A DNA stretch of 64,000 nucleotides from Pandoraea thiooxydans (GCF_001931675.1 NZ_CP014839.1:1-64000), one strand, 5' to 3'; counted from the first letter of the stretch, positions 23,460 through 32,960 are shown. The notes: generated by a model not told the origin, from the sequence alone. Translations and numbers: made by a program.

Positions 23460-23485
23460 CCGTAGCGCATCAGCACACGATTTCG
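23423..23485 (+). repeat. Inverted repeat spanning the ftsW stop and the repeat-ORF start
   Basis: The last codons of ftsW (23423-23443) are the reverse complement of 23466-23485, 20 pairs with one bulged base (four T against three). The 22-nt loop holds GGAGGG, the overlapping ATGA of the ftsW stop and next start, and a few codons. In RNA this is a strong hairpin with the ribosome-binding site in its loop. Confidence 0.85.
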
Positions 23486-23911
23486 GCGCAGGCTAACCTG
23501 GCGCGCGCAGCGTGGCAGGTTAAGCGCAGCGGCCGTAGCCAAAATCCCCAATTGATGCGCGGGGAAGATATGACCGCAGCGCATCAGCACACGATTTCGG
23601 CGCAGGCTAACCTGGCGCGCGCAGCGTGGCAGGTTAAGCGCAGCGGCCGTAGCCGAAATCCGCAATTGATGCGCGGGGAAGATATGACCGCAGCGCATCA
23701 GCACACGATTTCGGCGCAGGCTAACCTGACGCGCGCAGCGTGGCAGGTTAAGCGCAGCGGCCGTAGCCAAAATCCGCAATTGATGCGCGGGGAAGATATG
23801 ACCGCAGCGCATCAGCACACGATTTCGGCGCAAGCTAACCTGACGCGCGCAGCGTGGCAGGTTAAGCGCAGCGGCCGTAGCCAAAATCCGCAATTGATGC
23901 GCGGGGAAGGT
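23456..23911 (+). repeat. Four tandem copies of a 114-bp unit between ftsW and murG
   Basis: The unit begins ATGACCG(T/C)AGCGCATCAG and recurs with starts at 23456, 23570, 23684 and 23798, exactly 114 bp apart. A fifth, partial copy starts at 23912 and decays after about 15 bp. Copies differ by only a few substitutions, so the array is recent or kept uniform by recombination. Each unit ends with a short echo of the ftsW 3' end (ATGCGCGGGGAA before the ATG, where ftsW has ATGCGCGGAGGGAAGGT). The length is a multiple of 3, so the frame stays open. Confidence 0.97.
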
Positions 23912-23959
23912 ATGACCGTAGCGCATCGGCACTCGGTGTCGTTGGGAGGGCAGCCATGA
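23456..23959 (+). CDS. Hypothetical 38-residue-repeat protein in the dcw cluster
   Basis: A 167-codon ORF built of four 38-residue repeats, each starting MT(V/A)AHQHTISAQ and ending QLMRGED, plus a 15-residue tail ending SLGGQP. No signal peptide, membrane segment or known domain is visible; the repeats are rich in Arg, Gln and Ala and basic. The start overlaps the ftsW stop and the stop overlaps the murG start, both as ATGA, with GGAGGG ahead of the first ATG. Each repeat also has GGGGAAGAT directly before its Met, so internal initiation is possible. Either this is a real small protein, or the open frame matters mainly because it keeps ribosomes moving from ftsW to murG. The minus strand is also open (23420-23932), which is typical of GC-rich repeats. 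Confidence 0.55.
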   Translation: MTVAHQHTISAQANLARAAWQVKRSGRSQNPQLMRGEDMTAAHQHTISAQANLARAAWQVKRSGRSRNPQLMRGEDMTAAHQHTISAQANLTRAAWQVKRSGRSQNPQLMRGEDMTAAHQHTISAQANLTRAAWQVKRSGRSQNPQLMRGEGMTVAHRHSVSLGGQP

Positions 23960-25065
23960 GCGTGCACCGCACCGCTGTCCCGTCGACCTTGCCTGTCGGA
24001 CCCGAGCGCACGCTGCTGATACTGGCTGGCGGCACGGGCGGGCATGTCTTCCCGGGGCTGGCGGTGGCGAATTTCCTGCGTGTGCAAGGCTGGAAGATCG
24101 TATGGCTGGGCAATCCGGCCGGCATGGAAGCCACTCTGGTGCCGAAATACGACATCCCGATGGAATTTGTGCGATTTGGCGGCGTGCGCGGCAAAGGTCT
24201 GCTGACGAAACTCTGGTTGCCGTTCAATTTGTTGCGGGCGTTCTGGCAAAGCCTGCGCGCGATCCGGCGGGTGCGGCCGAGCGTGGTGCTCGGCATGGGC
24301 GGGTATATCGCTTTTCCGGCGGGAATGATGGCGTCGCTGCTTGGCTATCCGTTGGTGCTTCACGAACAGAACTCGGTGGCCGGCATGGTCAATCGGATTC
24401 TGGCGAAGATCGCCGATTCGGTGCTTGTTGCCTTTCCAAACGCTTTGCCTCGTGCCGAGTGGGTGGGCAACCCGATTCGGGCCGATTTCGCCCGACTGCC
24501 GCCTCCGGAAGAACGCTATGGTGCACGCAGCGGGCCTCTGCGCCTGCTGGTGGTGGGCGGCAGTCTCGGCGCCGCGGCGCTCAACGAGATTGTCCCCAAG
24601 GCGCTGGCGATGCTGCCGCGCGACGCGCGCCCGCACGTGACGCATCAGGCGGGCGTCAAGCACATCGCCACATTGCAGGCGAACTACGCTGCCGCGGCAG
24701 TGTCGGTCGACGCGGTGCCGTTTATCGACGACATGGTGCAAGCCTATGCGGACGCAGATCTGGTGATCTGCCGGGCCGGCGCGATGACGGTGGCCGAAGT
24801 GGCCGCCACCGGCGTCGCCGCGCTGTTTGTGCCATTTCCGCAAGCCGTCGACGATCACCAAACGACCAATGGGGAATTTCTGGCCGGGCAGGGTGCTGCA
24901 GTGCTGATACAGCAGCGCGATTTGACGGCCCGGAAGTTGGCGGACTGGCTGGCCGGGCAAACGCGCGAGGGGTTGATGGCGATGGCGCAAAAGGCTCGCT
25001 CGCTGGCCAAACCCGACGCGGCCGAACAGGTCGCGCGCGTCTGCGTCGCGGTGGCGAGGGACTGA
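23956..25065 (+). CDS. murG: UDP-GlcNAc:undecaprenyl-PP-MurNAc-pentapeptide GlcNAc transferase MurG
   Basis: The peripheral membrane GT28 glycosyltransferase that converts lipid I to lipid II. The 369-aa protein has the N-terminal G-loop [12 protein letters not shown] (about 23-34), a second G-rich loop [24 protein letters not shown] and the C-terminal donor-site [21 protein letters not shown]. The first 18 residues (to PVGPER) are an extension beyond the conserved start. The ATG overlaps the stop of the repeat ORF and is preceded by GGGAGGGCAGCC, a good ribosome-binding site. Confidence 0.96.
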   Translation: MSVHRTAVPSTLPVGPERTLLILAGGTGGHVFPGLAVANFLRVQGWKIVWLGNPAGMEATLVPKYDIPMEFVRFGGVRGKGLLTKLWLPFNLLRAFWQSLRAIRRVRPSVVLGMGGYIAFPAGMMASLLGYPLVLHEQNSVAGMVNRILAKIADSVLVAFPNALPRAEWVGNPIRADFARLPPPEERYGARSGPLRLLVVGGSLGAAALNEIVPKALAMLPRDARPHVTHQAGVKHIATLQANYAAAAVSVDAVPFIDDMVQAYADADLVICRAGAMTVAEVAATGVAALFVPFPQAVDDHQTTNGEFLAGQGAAVLIQQRDLTARKLADWLAGQTREGLMAMAQKARSLAKPDAAEQVARVCVAVARD

Positions 25066-25066
25066 C

Positions 25067-26488
25067 ATGAAACATATCGTCAAAAATATTCACTTTGTCG
25101 GCATCGGCGGCGCGGGCATGAGCGGCATCGCCGAGGTGCTGCTCAATCTCGGCTATCGCGTAAGCGGCTCCGATCTCGGCAACAACGCGACGACGCAGCG
25201 GTTGGTGGCACTCGGCGCGCGAGTGATGCAAGGGCATGCGGCCGAAAACGTTCAAGGCGCGGATGCGATCGTGGTGTCTACCGCGATTGCCGCCGACAAC
25301 CCGGAAGTTCTGGCGGGTCGCGCCAAGCGAATTCCGATCGTGCCGCGCGCGGTCATGCTCGCGGAACTGATGCGCCTGAAACAGGGGGTCGCCATTGCGG
25401 GCACCCACGGCAAGACGACCACCACGAGCCTGGTCGCCAGCGTGCTGGCGCAGGGCGGACTCGATCCCACGTTTGTCATCGGCGGGCGCCTGAACAGTGC
25501 CGGTGCCAACGCCAAGCTCGGTACCGGTGACTTTATCGTGGTCGAGGCGGATGAGTCGGATGCCTCGTTCCTCAATCTGTTTCCCGTGATCGAAGTCATC
25601 ACCAACATCGATGCCGATCACATGGACACCTATGGCCACGACTTCGCCCGGCTCAAACAGTCGTTCATCGCCTTTACGCAACGTCTGCCGTTCTATGGCA
25701 TCGCGGTGCTCTGCATCGACGACGCCAACGTGCGCGAAATTCTGCCGTTCGTCTCCAAGCCGATCATCCGATACGGCTTCGCCGAGGACGCTCAAGTGCG
25801 GGCTGTCGACGTGCGAGCGGTAGGCGGGCGCATGGAGTTCACTGTCCTGCGTCACTTCAATCTGAACGGCAACGGACAGTACCCGCCGCTCGACATCGTG
25901 CTGAACCTGCCGGGTCGCCATAACGTGCAGAACGCGCTGGCCGCGATTGCGATCGCGACGGAACTGGAGGTGCCGGACGAGGCGATTCGCACGGCGCTGG
26001 CCGAATTCAACGGCGTCGGGCGGCGCTTCCAGCGCTATGGCGAACTTGAGTTGCCCAAGAGCAGCGGCGGCGGGTACGCGACGCTGGTCGACGATTACGG
26101 GCATCACCCGGTCGAAATGGAGGCAACCCTGGCGGCCGCGCGCGGCGCATTTCCCGACCGGCGCCTGCTGCTGGCATTTCAGCCGCATCGCTATACGCGC
26201 ACACGTGATTGCTTCGAGGATTTCGTGCGCGTGCTGTCGAGCGTCGACGCCCTGATTCTGGCAGAGGTGTACGCCGCGGGGGAGACGCCGATCGTGGCCG
26301 CCGACGGCCGGGCGCTGGCTCGCGCGATACGGGTCGCCGGCAAGGTCGAACCGGTGTTTGTCGAGGATGTTGCGGCATTGCCCGACGCCATACTTTCCAC
26401 GGCGCGCAATGGCGACGTGGTGATTACGATGGGTGCCGGCTCGATCGGCCTGGTGCCCGCCAAATTGATTGAGCAGCAGGGAGTTTGA
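25067..26488 (+). CDS. murC: UDP-N-acetylmuramate-L-alanine ligase MurC
   Basis: Adds the first amino acid, L-alanine, to UDP-MurNAc. At 473 aa it has the N-terminal Rossmann motif [16 protein letters not shown], the P-loop [12 protein letters not shown] (Lys116), [18 protein letters not shown], and the C-terminal DDYGHHPVE and FQPHRYTRT motifs characteristic of MurC. It starts one base after the murG stop; the ribosome-binding site lies inside the murG end. Confidence 0.97.
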   Translation: MKHIVKNIHFVGIGGAGMSGIAEVLLNLGYRVSGSDLGNNATTQRLVALGARVMQGHAAENVQGADAIVVSTAIAADNPEVLAGRAKRIPIVPRAVMLAELMRLKQGVAIAGTHGKTTTTSLVASVLAQGGLDPTFVIGGRLNSAGANAKLGTGDFIVVEADESDASFLNLFPVIEVITNIDADHMDTYGHDFARLKQSFIAFTQRLPFYGIAVLCIDDANVREILPFVSKPIIRYGFAEDAQVRAVDVRAVGGRMEFTVLRHFNLNGNGQYPPLDIVLNLPGRHNVQNALAAIAIATELEVPDEAIRTALAEFNGVGRRFQRYGELELPKSSGGGYATLVDDYGHHPVEMEATLAAARGAFPDRRLLLAFQPHRYTRTRDCFEDFVRVLSSVDALILAEVYAAGETPIVAADGRALARAIRVAGKVEPVFVEDVAALPDAILSTARNGDVVITMGAGSIGLVPAKLIEQQGV

Positions 26489-26489
26489 A

Positions 26490-27473
26490 GTGAGCGCATT
26501 CGATCCAAAGCGATTCGGCAAAGTGGGCGTCCTGATGGGCGGGCGCTCGGCCGAGCGTGAGATCTCGTTGATATCCGGAAAAGGGGTGTTGGACGCGTTG
26601 CGCTCGCGCGGCGTGGACGCTCACGAATTCGATACCGGCACGCGCAGTCTGGCCGAATTGGCAGCCCAGAAATTCGATCGGGTATTCATCGCGCTGCATG
26701 GCCGCTTCGGTGAAGACGGCACGATGCAAGGCGCGTTGGAACATCTGGGAGTGCCCTACACGGGCAGCGGCGTGCTGGCGTCGGCGTTGGCGATGGACAA
26801 GGAAATGACCAAGCGGATCTGGCTGCACGAAGGCCTGTCGACGCCTCGCTTCGTCATGCTCAAGGCCGACAGCGACTGGCAGGCGGTCGGGCGTGATCTG
26901 GGTTTCCCGCTGATCGTCAAACCGTCGCGCGAAGGCTCGACCATTGGCCTGACCAAGGTCACGGACGTTTCGCAATTGCCGGCGGCATATGAGAAGGCGG
27001 CGCGCCTGGACGGCGATGTACTGGCCGAGGAGTTCATCGACGGCGACGAATTGACCGTGCCGGTGCTTGGCATCGGCACGCGCGGGGCGGGCGCAGCGCG
27101 TGCCCTGCCGGTGATTCGCATCGTCGCGCCCGATGCCAATTACGACTACCAGAACAAGTACTTTACCGACGAGACCCGCTACGAGTGCCCACCCGCGTTG
27201 CCAGTCTCGCTCCAGGAGGAAGTGCAGCGGCTGGTGCTGCGCGCCTACCTTGTGCTGGGGTGCCGTGGATGGGGGCGTGCCGATGTGATGCTGCGCAAGC
27301 GCGACAACAAACCCTATTTACTGGAGATCAACACATCACCCGGCATGACCGGGCATTCGCTGGTGCCGATGTCGGCACGAGCAACCGGCCTGAGCTATGA
27401 GGATCTCGTGCTGGAAATATTGAGTACCGCAACCCTGGATCTGCATCCCACCGACCAGTGGAAACCGGAATAA
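26490..27473 (+). CDS. ddlB: D-alanine-D-alanine ligase
   Basis: An ATP-grasp enzyme making the D-Ala-D-Ala dipeptide for MurF. The 327-aa protein has [14 protein letters not shown] near the N-terminus, [10 protein letters not shown] (substrate site), [21 protein letters not shown] and the C-terminal [10 protein letters not shown]. The start is taken as GTG at 26490, two bases after the murC stop and with GGGAG 7 nt upstream; an earlier in-frame codon inside murC is less likely. It sits between murC and ftsQ, hence the ddlB name. Confidence 0.95.
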   Translation: MSAFDPKRFGKVGVLMGGRSAEREISLISGKGVLDALRSRGVDAHEFDTGTRSLAELAAQKFDRVFIALHGRFGEDGTMQGALEHLGVPYTGSGVLASALAMDKEMTKRIWLHEGLSTPRFVMLKADSDWQAVGRDLGFPLIVKPSREGSTIGLTKVTDVSQLPAAYEKAARLDGDVLAEEFIDGDELTVPVLGIGTRGAGAARALPVIRIVAPDANYDYQNKYFTDETRYECPPALPVSLQEEVQRLVLRAYLVLGCRGWGRADVMLRKRDNKPYLLEINTSPGMTGHSLVPMSARATGLSYEDLVLEILSTATLDLHPTDQWKPE

Positions 27474-27494
27474 AGAAAGGAACCCGAAGTCGCT

Positions 27495-28259
27495 ATGTGG
27501 CACAACGTCCGCTTGCTCAACATGCTCGCCAATACGCTGATTGCGTTGAGCATGCTGGCTGCGCTCGCGGTAGGCGCGCGCTGGCTGATGCAAAGGCCGA
27601 TGTTTGCGCTGCGCGCGGTAGTGATCGATGGCAATGCCGATCACATCAACGCGGCAACTGTTCGGGCCGATGCGGTGTCGCAACTGCGCGGCAACTTTTT
27701 TACGATCGATTTGGATGCCGCGCAGCGGGCGTTCGAAACGGTGCCATGGGTGCGTCACGCAAGCGTGCGGCGCGTCTGGCCCAACCAGCTTGCGGTGAGC
27801 TTCCAGGAATACCAGCCGCTGGCGACGTGGGGCGATGGCCAACTGGTGAGTGTGGACGGCGAACTGTTCGCGGCCAATCTGGCCGAAGCGGAGGAGCACG
27901 GCAAGCTGCCAGAGTTCTCCGGGCCGCCGGGCAGCGAAAAGGAAGTGACGTCGCGTTATTACGATTTCGTCAAATGGTTCGCGCCGCTCCACATGAAGCC
28001 CGAGTCAGTGACCTTGTCGGCGCGGTACGCGTGGTCGCTGCGGTTGTCGGGCGGCATGCAGGTGCGCCTGGGGCGGGAGCGTGGCGACAACACGCTGGCG
28101 CTGCGTTGCCAGCGGCTGGTCGAAGCGTATCCGCAGGTGGCCGCACGTTGGGGAAATCAGATCGAGTACGTCGATTTGCGTTACCCCAACGGGTTCGCGA
28201 TTCGCGCCGCCGGAATGCAGTTTTTGAATGACAAATCAGCGCAGCAGCAGAGTAATTGA
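27495..28259 (+). CDS. ftsQ: Cell division protein FtsQ
   Basis: A bitopic inner-membrane divisome protein linking FtsK to FtsBL and FtsWI. The 254-aa product has a short cytoplasmic tail, one membrane segment (about 11-30), a POTRA domain starting FALRAVVIDGN, and the FtsQ/DivIB beta domain with PWVRHASVRRVWPNQLAVSF and YYDFVKWFAPLH. The C-terminus ends with a short Ser/Gln-rich tail. Position between ddl and ftsA is canonical. Confidence 0.95.
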   Translation: MWHNVRLLNMLANTLIALSMLAALAVGARWLMQRPMFALRAVVIDGNADHINAATVRADAVSQLRGNFFTIDLDAAQRAFETVPWVRHASVRRVWPNQLAVSFQEYQPLATWGDGQLVSVDGELFAANLAEAEEHGKLPEFSGPPGSEKEVTSRYYDFVKWFAPLHMKPESVTLSARYAWSLRLSGGMQVRLGRERGDNTLALRCQRLVEAYPQVAARWGNQIEYVDLRYPNGFAIRAAGMQFLNDKSAQQQSN

Positions 28260-28281
28260 GACTTCGGGACGTACACACGCT

Positions 28282-29514
28282 ATGAGCAAAGATTACAAGG
28301 ATTTGTTGGTGGCCCTGGACATTGGCACGACGAAGATCGTGGCGGTGGTCGCCGAACTTCAGGCTGAAGGGCACTACGAGGTCATCGGTCTTGGACAGAG
28401 CGAATCCAAGGGGTTGAAAAAAGGCGTGGTCGTCAATATCGAGGCGACCGTGCAATCGATCCAGCGGGCGCTCGAAGAAGCCGAATTGATGGCCGACTGC
28501 AAGATTACCAATGTGTTTACCGGAATCGCCGGCAGCCACATCCGCAGCTTCAATTCGAGCGGCATGGTGGCGATCAAGGACAAGGAGGTCACGCAGCCCG
28601 ACGTGGCTCGCGTCATCGAGACCGCCAAGGCCATCAATATCCCGACCGACCAGCAAGTGCTGCACATCCTGACCCAGGAATTCATCATCGACGGCCAGGA
28701 GGACGTGCGTGAGCCGATCGGCATGAGCGGCATTCGTCTCGAAGTCAAAGTGCATATCGTGACCGGCGCTGTGTCGGCCGCACAGAACATCGTCAAGTGC
28801 GTGCGCCGTTGCGGTCTGGAAGTCAACGACCTGGTGCTGCAGCCGCTGGCATCGAGCATGGCGGTGCTGACCGAGGACGAAAAGGAACTCGGCGTCGTGC
28901 TGATCGACATCGGCGGCGGCACCACCGATATCGCCATTTTTGGCGAAGGCGCGATTCGGCATACCGCGGTGATACCGATCGCCGGCGACCAGATCACCAG
29001 CGATATCGCGATGGCCGTGCGCACACCGACGCCCGACGCCGAAGACATCAAGATCCAGCACGGCATCGCCAAGCAGGCGTTGGCCGATCCGGACGAAATG
29101 ATCGAAGTGCCGGGATTGGGCGAGCGTGGGCCGCGCACACTGTCGCGGCAAGCCCTGGCGGCGGTGATCGAGCCGCGCGTCGAGGAGCTCTTTTCGCTCG
29201 TTCAACAGGTCGTGCGCGAATCCGGCTATGAAGAGTTGCTGTCCTCCGGCGTGGTGCTCACCGGCGGCGCGGCGATGATGCCCGGCATGGTCGAGCTGGG
29301 AGAAGACATTTTCCTGAAGCCGGTGCGCGTCGGCGTGCCGGAGTATTCCGGCGGTCTGGCCGACGTCGTGCGCAGCCCGCGCTATGCGACTGCCATGGGG
29401 CTGCTGCTGGAGGCACGCTCGCAGCGCATGCGCGGACGCAAGGTGTCAGTGCAGTCCGGCAATGCGAAGCAGGTCTGGCAGCGGATGCGGGACTGGTTTT
29501 TCAGCAATTTTTGA
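28282..29514 (+). CDS. ftsA: Cell division protein FtsA
   Basis: An actin-like ATPase that tethers FtsZ to the membrane. The 410-aa protein begins MSKDYKDLLVALDIGTTKI, which holds the phosphate-1 loop. The SHS2/1C domain follows. IDIGGGTTDIAIF is the phosphate-2 loop and GVVLTGGAAMMPGM the adenosine motif. It ends in an amphipathic stretch QVWQRMRDWFFSNF that fits the membrane-targeting helix. An in-frame ATG at 28228 lies inside ftsQ; 28282 matches the conserved N-terminus. Confidence 0.97.
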   Translation: MSKDYKDLLVALDIGTTKIVAVVAELQAEGHYEVIGLGQSESKGLKKGVVVNIEATVQSIQRALEEAELMADCKITNVFTGIAGSHIRSFNSSGMVAIKDKEVTQPDVARVIETAKAINIPTDQQVLHILTQEFIIDGQEDVREPIGMSGIRLEVKVHIVTGAVSAAQNIVKCVRRCGLEVNDLVLQPLASSMAVLTEDEKELGVVLIDIGGGTTDIAIFGEGAIRHTAVIPIAGDQITSDIAMAVRTPTPDAEDIKIQHGIAKQALADPDEMIEVPGLGERGPRTLSRQALAAVIEPRVEELFSLVQQVVRESGYEELLSSGVVLTGGAAMMPGMVELGEDIFLKPVRVGVPEYSGGLADVVRSPRYATAMGLLLEARSQRMRGRKVSVQSGNAKQVWQRMRDWFFSNF

Positions 29515-29615
29515 GTGTTTTTTGTGGAGCGTAGAGAGAGCAACGAGGTTTGCGGCGTAATGCCCGACGCCATAGAGCTTCGATGAGGTATCTACATTTT
29601 TTTACTGGAGGCAGT

Positions 29616-30803
29616 ATGGACTTCGAGATGTTGGAAACTGAAACCAACGGCACCGTGATCAAGGTGGTGGGTGTTGGTGGCGCTGGCGGCAATGCCGTTC
29701 AGCATATGATCAACCGCGGCGTGCAAGGCGTGGAGTTCATCGCGATGAACACTGACGCGCAGGCGCTGGGCCGCTCCAAGGCGGAGATCTGCATTCAGCT
29801 GGGTAAAACCGGCCTGGGTGCGGGCGCCAAACCCGAAATGGGCCGCGCTGCAGCCGAAGAGGCGCGCGAGCGCGTGGCCGACGCGCTGCGTGGCGCGCAC
29901 ATGGTGTTCATCACCGCAGGCATGGGTGGCGGCACCGGCACCGGCGCCGCGCCGGTCGTGGCTCAGGTCGCCAAGGAGATGGGTATCCTGACCGTCGGGG
30001 TGGTTTCCAAGCCGTTCGAATTCGAGGGCGGCAAGCGGATGCGTGTGGCCGAGACCGGTGCGCAGGACCTGGAGAACAGTGTCGACTCCCTGATCGTGGT
30101 TTTGAACGATCGCCTGTTCGACGTGATGGGCGACGACGCGGAAATGGACAAGTGCTTCCAGTGCGCCGACGACGTGTTGCATAACGCGGTAGCCGGCATC
30201 GCTGAGATCATCAATGTCGACGGGTTGGTCAACGTCGACTTTGAAGATGTGAAGACGGTGATGGGCGAGCAAGGCAAGGCCATGATGGGGACCGCCACCG
30301 TTGCTGGTGTCGATCGTGCCCGCCTGGCGGCCGAGCAGGCCGTGGCCAGCCCGCTGCTCGAAGGCGTCGATCTGTCCGGTGCGCGCGGCGTGCTGGTCAA
30401 TATCACCGCTTCGCGTTCGCTGCGTCTGTCCGAAACGCGTGAAGTCATGAACACCATCAAGAGCTATGCGGCCGAAGATGCCACCGTGATCTTCGGTACC
30501 GTGTACGACGACAAGATGGGTGACGCGCTGCGTGTGACCGTGGTGGCGACCGGGTTGGGCCGTGCGGCTTCGAAAAAGGCGGCCGCACCGATGACGCTGC
30601 TCAAAACCGGTACCGACAATATGCCGGTTGCGGCGCACCATGGCACTACCTACGGCGGCAGCACGACCGATTACGGCGCGCTGGATACCCCGGCGGTGTG
30701 GCGTAGTTCGCGCGAAACGGCGTCGGCACATGTGGCGGCGTTGCAGGACAAAGGGGTCGATACTTACGACATCCCGGCGTTTCTGCGCAAGCAGGCGGAC
30801 TGA
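29616..30803 (+). CDS. ftsZ: Cell division protein FtsZ
   Basis: The tubulin-like GTPase that forms the division ring. The 395-aa protein has [12 protein letters not shown] at the start, the tubulin signature GGGTGTG (104-110), [11 protein letters not shown], and the C-terminal conserved peptide [12 protein letters not shown], which binds FtsA and ZipA-type partners. The linker (about 320-380) is short and variable. GGAG sits 6 nt before ATG 29616; earlier in-frame ATGs at 29550 and 29583 are not conserved. The 101-bp gap after ftsA probably carries an extra promoter. Confidence 0.97.
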   Translation: MDFEMLETETNGTVIKVVGVGGAGGNAVQHMINRGVQGVEFIAMNTDAQALGRSKAEICIQLGKTGLGAGAKPEMGRAAAEEARERVADALRGAHMVFITAGMGGGTGTGAAPVVAQVAKEMGILTVGVVSKPFEFEGGKRMRVAETGAQDLENSVDSLIVVLNDRLFDVMGDDAEMDKCFQCADDVLHNAVAGIAEIINVDGLVNVDFEDVKTVMGEQGKAMMGTATVAGVDRARLAAEQAVASPLLEGVDLSGARGVLVNITASRSLRLSETREVMNTIKSYAAEDATVIFGTVYDDKMGDALRVTVVATGLGRAASKKAAAPMTLLKTGTDNMPVAAHHGTTYGGSTTDYGALDTPAVWRSSRETASAHVAALQDKGVDTYDIPAFLRKQAD

Positions 30804-31325
30804 TCCAGCTGCGCGTTGGAGGGCGCTCGCGCGCCATCTGACGGAATGAAGTCGAGTCGGCACCCAGAATGTGCCGTGGCTGAACTGTCTTCGGCAACGC
30901 TTGCCAGCAATGAAGCGGTAGCGCTGAAGAGCGGAGCAGTCGGATTTGCCTATCGCCGTGTCGGTGACCTTGGTTTGCCGTAAGACCAGGCAAGCTGTCT
31001 CACCGGGGAGTCGTCCGCAATGCGCCGGGTACGCAGTGCGGTTTGGCGGTGCTGGGCAGGGCTCGTATTCGTGACGTCATGGGCCGGCGTCAGCCTTGTA
31101 ATGTTGTGTCCGGATGCCCGCAGTGCCGGGGCGTGGTGCATAGCATGATGACCAGCAGCAGCGACATGCCTCCGTCGTTGCTGCTGGTGCACCGTCCCCA
31201 GGATTTGCCTCGGGACGGCGTCAACTTATCGTTACATACGTTGCTTTTGGTAAACCACAACTTGACAAGGATTCTGATATAATCCTATCTATCATACTCA
31301 AATAATAATAGTTTTAATTAATCGA
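30804..31325 (+). other. 522-bp gap between ftsZ and lpxC
   Basis: No convincing gene is present; short ORFs such as 31043-31282 lack ribosome-binding sites and protein-like composition. No strong T-tailed hairpin is visible after ftsZ. The last 70 bp are AT-rich and contain an extended -10 promoter (listed separately), so lpxC can be expressed apart from the dcw transcript. Confidence 0.5.
31275..31283 (+). promoter_or_regulatory. Extended -10 promoter for lpxC
   Basis: TGATATAAT is a perfect TGn-TATAAT extended -10 element 43 bp ahead of the lpxC ATG. The TTGACA at 31262-31267 is only 10 bp upstream and is too close to serve as its -35. No good -35 lies at 17 bp, as is common for extended -10 promoters. 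Confidence 0.6.
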
Positions 31326-32237
31326 ATGTTGAAGCAGCGCACCATTAAATCTATCGCCAAGACGGTCGGCATCGGTTTGCACTCTGGACGCAAAGTGCAG
31401 TTGACCTTGCGTCCGGCAGCGCCGGACACCGGCATCGTGTTTTGCCGCACCGATTTGCCCGAGCCCGTGGAGATCCCGGCAATGGCATCCGCGGTGGGCG
31501 ACACGCGCCTGGCGTCGGTGTTGCAGAAGGATGGCGCGCGCGTCTCGACGGTGGAGCATCTGATGTCGGCCTGCGCCGGTCTTGGCATCGATAATCTCTA
31601 CGTCGATGTCACGGCGGAAGAAATTCCGATCATGGATGGCAGTGCCGCTACATTCGTATTTTTGATTCAGTCCGCTGGTATCGAAGAGCAGAATGCGCTC
31701 AAGAAATTCCTTCGCGTGACCAAGCCGGTCGAAGTGCGAGACGGGGACAAATTTGCCCGGTTCGACCCGTATGCCGGCTTCAAACTCAAATTCACCATCG
31801 ATTTCCGCCACCCCGCCGTCGACCGCACGGGGCAGGAGCTGGAAATTGATTTTGCGAACACTTCCTACGTCAAGGAAATCGCGCGCGCACGCACCTTCGG
31901 CTTTGCCCATGAGGTGGAGATGCTGCGCGAGTTGGGTCTGGCGCGCGGTGGCAGCATGGACAACGCCATCGTGCTGGACGAATACCGCATCCTGAACAAC
32001 GATGGACTGCGCTACGACGACGAATTCGTCAAACATAAGATGCTCGACGCGATTGGCGACCTTTACGTGGTTGGGCATCCGTTGCTGGCCTCTTATACGG
32101 CATACAAGTCAGGGCACGCGCTCAACAATGCGTTGCTCCGCGAGTTGCTCGCACGGCAGGCCTACGAGACGGTAACGTTCGAGCTCAAGGATGCGCCGCG
32201 CGGCTTTCTGTTCGAGCCTCAATCGGCCTTCGCCTGA
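31326..32237 (+). CDS. lpxC: UDP-3-O-acyl-N-acetylglucosamine deacetylase LpxC
   Basis: The zinc amidase that performs the first committed step of lipid A synthesis, so the organism makes lipopolysaccharide. The 303-aa protein has [21 protein letters not shown] at the start, zinc ligands H78 (VEHLMSA), H237 and D241 ([10 protein letters not shown]) and the catalytic His264 (KSGHALNN). Length and residue spacing match E. coli LpxC almost exactly. Confidence 0.97.
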   Translation: MLKQRTIKSIAKTVGIGLHSGRKVQLTLRPAAPDTGIVFCRTDLPEPVEIPAMASAVGDTRLASVLQKDGARVSTVEHLMSACAGLGIDNLYVDVTAEEIPIMDGSAATFVFLIQSAGIEEQNALKKFLRVTKPVEVRDGDKFARFDPYAGFKLKFTIDFRHPAVDRTGQELEIDFANTSYVKEIARARTFGFAHEVEMLRELGLARGGSMDNAIVLDEYRILNNDGLRYDDEFVKHKMLDAIGDLYVVGHPLLASYTAYKSGHALNNALLRELLARQAYETVTFELKDAPRGFLFEPQSAFA

Positions 32238-32259
32238 ACTCGCTGTCTGTCCGGTGCCG

Positions 32260-32721
32260 CTACTTGCGGTGGCCCGTGGGCGAGTGGTGGGTAACGAGTT
32301 TGTCCAGCGCATCGCGTAGTGGCGAGGCTGGTAGCGTATCTCGCAACGCCCGCAAACTGCTCAACCCCTGCCGGCTCAAATGCGCCTCCTTGACGGGCTT
32401 GGCCGGCTCCTCGATTTTCTTCAGGCTGACTCGAATGCGCACTGCCTCGAGTTGCCAGCCCTTCTGACGCAGCCGATCCAAAAGGCTTGGCGCCTGTTGC
32501 CGCAGGCGGGCCGCCAGCGCGTTATGAGCGACGAGCAAAACCACGGTCCCTTCCCGCGGCGGAACGACGGTCACATTGGCCGCCAGCGCTGGCGGCAGGA
32601 GCCGCCGCAAATCCCGTTCGAGTTGCGCCAGTTGCCGTGCCGTCGCCATCAATGAGCCCGCCGCTTCTGTTTGGGAGAGCAGGTCGGACAGTGGGCGAGC
32701 CCGGGAGCGGGAAGATTTCAT
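32260..32721 (-). CDS. dciA: DUF721 / DciA-like protein
   Basis: A 153-aa protein of the DUF721 family, which includes DciA, the helicase operator needed to load replicative DnaB helicase in bacteria without DnaC or DnaI. Visible are an N-terminal segment with ARPLSDLLSQ and a KH-like core (LRRLLPPALAANVTVV, then LLVAHNALAARLRQQAPSLL, a hydrophobic helix typical of the family), ending in a basic tail. The start at 32721 is chosen over 32784 because it matches family beginnings (MKSSRSRARPLSDLL). It converges on lpxC with a 22-bp gap and diverges from secA. The DciA role is inferred from family membership. Confidence 0.75.
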   Translation of the reverse strand: MKSSRSRARPLSDLLSQTEAAGSLMATARQLAQLERDLRRLLPPALAANVTVVPPREGTVVLLVAHNALAARLRQQAPSLLDRLRQKGWQLEAVRIRVSLKKIEEPAKPVKEAHLSRQGLSSLRALRDTLPASPLRDALDKLVTHHSPTGHRK

Positions 32722-32866
32722 GAGGCGCGGTGGATAGCATTGACCTCGTATTGTAGCGGGGCGACGCTTCACCTGTTGACGCAATCACTCGGAATATTCT
32801 TACGTTTTGCGGGGATTTGTCACCCGGCCTTCGCTGTCTATACGGCGCGGGCGCCACAAGTGCGCA

Positions 32867-32875
32867 TGCTAGAAT
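32867..32875 (+). promoter_or_regulatory. Candidate extended -10 promoter for secA
   Basis: TGCTAGAAT fits the TGn plus TATAAT-like pattern (5 of 6) 86 bp ahead of the secA ATG, in the 239-bp divergent gap between dciA and secA. No matching -35 is evident. Confidence 0.4.
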
Positions 32876-32960
32876 CACTTTTTTCGATGTTGGCATCCTG
32901 CCGGGGCGTGATCAGTGCGCCCGGCGGTGCTGAACGCCGTTTCCTTTATCCTGCGATCCG

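Noticed and set aside
23456-23911. CRISPR array as an explanation of the repeats
   Set aside because: The 114-bp units are directly adjacent with no unique spacers, and no cas gene is present.
23420-23932. A minus-strand 170-codon ORF over the ftsW-murG repeats
   Set aside because: Open because the unit length is a multiple of 3 and the sequence is GC-rich. It lacks a ribosome-binding site and runs against the operon; only the plus-strand frame has the ATGA overlaps.
24722-26521. A 599-codon minus-strand ORF opposite murG-murC-ddl
   Set aside because: It crosses three real genes and has no protein-like features.
31262-31283. TTGACA with TATAAT as a standard -35/-10 pair for lpxC
   Set aside because: The spacing is only 10 bp, too short for sigma-70. 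The TATAAT was kept as an extended -10 element instead.
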